The notes below the pieces were generated by a model. The model was not told the origin of the DNA, made no database searches, and was given only the letters and a program-made list of their open reading frames with translations. DNA of 15,588 nt from an uncultured Paracoccaceae bacterium (GTDB taxonomy: Bacteria > Pseudomonadota > Alphaproteobacteria > Rhodobacterales > Rhodobacteraceae): the NCBI GenBank assembly GCA_937916485.1, contig CALFSV010000414.1:1-15588 (forward strand), read 5' to 3'. A program made the translations under genes and the position numbers. Below, one piece after another: positions 13,897 through 15,588 of the stretch. The stretch's first letter is position 1, and each line of letters begins with the position of its first letter.

Positions 13897-13906
13897 CGCA
13901 TATGCG
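13897..13906. promoter_or_regulatory. CGCATATGCG palindrome abutting the cob -35 box
   Basis: A perfect 10-bp palindrome lies one base upstream of the -35 hexamer of the cob promoter. This position suits an activator site or a repressor that occludes RNA polymerase. No regulator can be named. Confidence 0.4.
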
Positions 13907-13945
13907 GAGGGTTCAGGGCCAATTGCGACCATGCCGCATCAAGAG

Positions 13946-13967
13946 GCGAAACCGGGCGAAACCGGGC
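13946..13967 (+). repeat. Two tandem GCGAAACCGG units
   Basis: The 10-bp unit GCGAAACCGG occurs twice head to tail, plus two bases of a third. It is noncoding and lies between the cob promoter and the gene at 14133. The period is about one helical turn, so both copies would face the same side of the DNA. Confidence 0.6.
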
Positions 13968-14061
13968 AATCATAGGTCGGCCGGATTTCTGCGACACTTG
14001 GCCTAATCACCCGGAGAATGGATCCGCCTGGAAAGTTAATTGTGCGCTGACGCAGAGACGC

Positions 14062-14087
14062 TGCGCCGGACTGCGCCTTGGTGCGCC
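14062..14087 (+). repeat. Three TGCGCC units at 10-bp spacing
   Basis: TGCGCC occurs at 14062, 14072 and 14082, each followed by four variable bases; further TGCGC copies are at 14043 and 14088. The last unit overlaps the proposed -35 box of the 14133 gene. Helically phased direct repeats at this position are typical of an operator for a cooperative regulator, though GC-rich low complexity is the alternative. Confidence 0.5.
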
Positions 14088-14106
14088 TGCGCAATGCCCC
14101 TATCTG
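14078..14106 (+). promoter_or_regulatory. Candidate promoter for the glutathionyl-hydroquinone reductase gene
   Basis: TTGGTG (14078-14083), a 17-bp spacer and TATCTG (14101-14106) lie 26 bp before the ATG. This would give a very short leader containing the strong AGGAGG site (14122-14127). Hexamer agreement is moderate (TTG and TAT halves). Confidence 0.35.
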
Positions 14107-14132
14107 CAGTTCAACAATGACAGGAGGTCCAA

Positions 14133-15131
14133 ATGGGACAACTGGTAGAGGGCGTCTGGCAAGACGTCTGGTATGACACGAAATCGACCGGCGGCGCGTT
14201 CAAGCGGACAAACGCCAGCTATCGCAACTGGATAACATCCGATGGGTCACCCGGCCCTTCGGGCGAGGGCGGTTATAAAGCGGAAAGCGGGCGCTATCAC
14301 CTTTATGTTTCGCACGCCTGCCCTTGGGCGCATCGCACGATGATCTTTCGGGCGTTGAAGGAACTGACCGAACATATCTCGGTCTCAGTCGTCCACCCCG
14401 ACATGCTGTCCGAGGGCTGGACGTTCGAGACAGACGATCAAGGGGCAACCGGAGACACATTGTTCGGACTGCCATTCCTGCGCGACATCTACACGAAGGA
14501 TGACCCCACCGTGTCGACCCGCGTGACTGTCCCGGTCTTGTGGGACAAGACGCGCAACCGGATCGTGTCCAACGAATCGTCCGAGATCATCCGGATGTTC
14601 AATTCTGCTTTCGATCAGATCACTGGAAACCGGGACGACTATTGGCCCACCTCCCTCAGAGAGGCGATCGAACCAGTCAACGCCCGCATCTACAGCACCC
14701 TCAACAACGGCGTTTACAAAAGTGGCTTTGCCACAACCCAGGCGGCCTATGACGCGGCGGTGACGCCGCTCTTTGACACGCTCGACTGGTTGGAGGACCG
14801 GTTGTCGACCCGTCGCTACCTGATGGGGTCCACCCTGACCGAAGCAGACTGGCGCCTGTTCACGACCTTGATCCGGTTCGATCCGGTCTATCACGGTCAC
14901 TTCAAATGCAATCGCGCCCGGATCGTCGACTACCCAAACCTTTGGGCCTATACCCGCGAGCTCTATCAGAGGCCGGGCGTCGCCGAGACGGTGAACATGT
15001 CCCACATCGTGCGCCACTACCACTACTCGCACGAATCGATCAATCCGCACCGCATCGTGCCAATCGGACCGAATATCGACTATCATAAGCCACACGGCCG
15101 CGAGGCCATGCAGGTGCGACAAAGCGCCTAG
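14133..15131 (+). CDS. yqjG: Glutathionyl-hydroquinone reductase (Xi-class glutathione transferase)
   Basis: Product of 332 aa, the usual length. The family (E. coli YqjG, PcpF, yeast Ecm4) reduces S-glutathionyl-hydroquinones back to hydroquinones with a second glutathione. The N-terminal part runs from MGQLVEGVWQDVWYDT through ESGRYHLYVSHACPWAHRT (51-69), with the catalytic Cys63 in CPWAH. The thioredoxin-like domain continues through VPVLWDK (133-139) and the glutathione-binding NESSEIIRMF (147-156). The helical domain has TEADWRLFTTLIRFDPVYHGHFKCN (236-260), split here only by its length; the YHGHFKCN end is a family signature. The ATG at 14133 follows AGGAGG by five bases. It ends in TAG within CTAG, shared with the stop of the convergent response regulator. 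The physiological quinone substrate is unknown. Confidence 0.94.
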   Translation: MGQLVEGVWQDVWYDTKSTGGAFKRTNASYRNWITSDGSPGPSGEGGYKAESGRYHLYVSHACPWAHRTMIFRALKELTEHISVSVVHPDMLSEGWTFETDDQGATGDTLFGLPFLRDIYTKDDPTVSTRVTVPVLWDKTRNRIVSNESSEIIRMFNSAFDQITGNRDDYWPTSLREAIEPVNARIYSTLNNGVYKSGFATTQAAYDAAVTPLFDTLDWLEDRLSTRRYLMGSTLTEADWRLFTTLIRFDPVYHGHFKCNRARIVDYPNLWAYTRELYQRPGVAETVNMSHIVRHYHYSHESINPHRIVPIGPNIDYHKPHGREAMQVRQSA

Positions 15132-15490
15132 GCTGCACTCCCATAGTGGGCAACCATCGCCGCCAGGTCCTCTGGCGGCGTTTGCGTCCGGACCAGCGCC
15201 CGGGCGTTCGGGGTAAGCGCAAAGATAGACCCGTCCGAGAAAAAGGTCGTGTCCGTCACAAAGATGACGTTGGTTTCCGGTTGCCGGTACTGTGCAAAAT
15301 CAGCGACAGCCAGGGCCGATCCTTCGGCCAGAACCAGGTCGAGGACAATAACGTCAAATGGCGTATCGCAGATAAGTTCGATGGCCTGTTCTGCCCGCGT
15401 CGACACAGTCACCTGCACCCCCTGACGCTCAAGATACCGGCTCCACAACAGGGCCAAATCGTTCGTGCTCTCAACAATCAGCACGCGCAT
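15128..15490 (-). CDS. Single-domain response regulator (receiver domain only), partly degenerate
   Basis: Product of 120 aa, one CheY-like receiver without an output domain. MRVLIVESTNDLALLW gives the first strand; the usual acidic pair is Glu7 followed by Ser8, so one Mg-binding acid is missing, though Asp11 is nearby. The phosphoacceptor is Asp51 in VIVLDLVLAEG (48-58). FVTDTTFF (77-84) gives the Thr switch at strand 4. The conserved Lys-Pro of strand 5 is absent; the region reads VRTQTPPEDL (100-109). Phosphorylation chemistry may therefore be altered. The ATG at 15488-15490 has a GGAGA site five bases upstream; the frame is open to 15559 but homology begins here. The partner kinase is not in the window. 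A CtrA-type site lies about 84 bp upstream. Confidence 0.85.
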   Translation of the reverse strand: MRVLIVESTNDLALLWSRYLERQGVQVTVSTRAEQAIELICDTPFDVIVLDLVLAEGSALAVADFAQYRQPETNVIFVTDTTFFSDGSIFALTPNARALVRTQTPPEDLAAMVAHYGSAA

Positions 15491-15573
15491 AGTCTCTCCA
15501 ATCAGTTTTTGGTTCAGGGCGAAGTCAATTCTCCCCCTGAACGCGCCCCTGTGATCCAATGCCTTCAGAACGA

Positions 15574-15588
15574 TTAACAGGACGTTAA
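15574..15588. promoter_or_regulatory. CtrA-type binding site TTAA-N7-TTAA
   Basis: TTAA (15574-15577), seven bases, and TTAA (15585-15588) match the full alphaproteobacterial CtrA consensus exactly, in a GC-rich background where TTAA is rare. It lies 84 bp upstream of the response-regulator ATG, a suitable place for control of that gene, or of a gene beyond the right edge. CtrA in Rhodobacterales controls motility, signalling and gene transfer agents. Confidence 0.5.

Noticed and set aside
13744..13932. 139-aa version of the small membrane protein starting at 13932
   Set aside because: The extension runs through the promoter and leader region; the 13743 start gives a proper signal peptide and has a ribosome site.
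13744..14132. Cobalamin riboswitch
   Set aside because: Expected here by context, but neither the CCCCGCNACUG core nor a B12 box could be found on either strand. Only a generic structured leader is reported.

Overview
The window reads as chromosomal DNA of a marine-type alphaproteobacterium of the Rhodobacterales (Roseobacter/Rhodobacter relatives). The grounds are high GC, tight ATGA/GTGA gene overlaps, a long-form acyl-CoA dehydrogenase of the ethylmalonyl-CoA pathway type, a cobHLIJM-type cobalamin operon, a CtrA-type TTAA-N7-TTAA site, and a short AT-rich interspersed repeat of a kind I associate with this order. I see no phage, transposase, CRISPR array, tRNA or rRNA. The assignment is inference from gene content; no search was run.

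Layout, left to right. (1) 1-140: the last 45 codons of a plus-strand gene. (2) 148-1833 (-): probable (2S)-methylsuccinyl-CoA dehydrogenase, divergent from a TauE/SafE-type permease (1979-2743, +). (3) 2740-5230 (-): a translation-maturation operon of three peptide deformylase paralogues followed by fmt. The third paralogue has lost both the metal-binding Cys and the catalytic Glu. (4) 5331-6500 (+): a MalY/PatB-type C-S lyase, divergent from the deformylases and convergent with a small unknown gene (6519-6872, -). (5) 6969-13743 (-): a cobalamin operon transcribed right to left. Its order is small His-bearing membrane protein, CbiX cobaltochelatase with Cys/His-rich tail, CobH, CobL, CobI, CbiG-CobJ fusion, CobM. 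(6) 13744-14132: a 389-bp divergent regulatory region with a good sigma70-type promoter for the cob operon, a 10-bp palindrome, a structured leader without a recognisable B12 box, and two sets of 10-bp-period repeats. (7) 14133-15131 (+): a glutathionyl-hydroquinone reductase, convergent with a single-domain response regulator (15128-15490, -). The regulator has a perfect CtrA-type site upstream, at the very end of the window.

How the parts fit. The cob genes carry out methylations and rearrangements of corrin-ring synthesis. The combination of CbiX and full-length CbiG, with no CobG, CobZ or CobN in view, points towards early cobalt insertion rather than the classical late-cobalt aerobic route. 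Methylsuccinyl-CoA dehydrogenase acts in a pathway that also needs adenosylcobalamin-dependent mutases, so the two ends of the window may be linked physiologically. Deformylases and fmt act on the formyl group of initiator methionine.

The items most worth a second look are the degenerate deformylase locked in an operon with two intact ones, the Cys/His-rich CbiX tail with its small membrane partner, the unexplained cob leader RNA, the 23-bp repeat in three co-directional gene junctions, and the two convergent gene pairs that stop on one shared CTAG.
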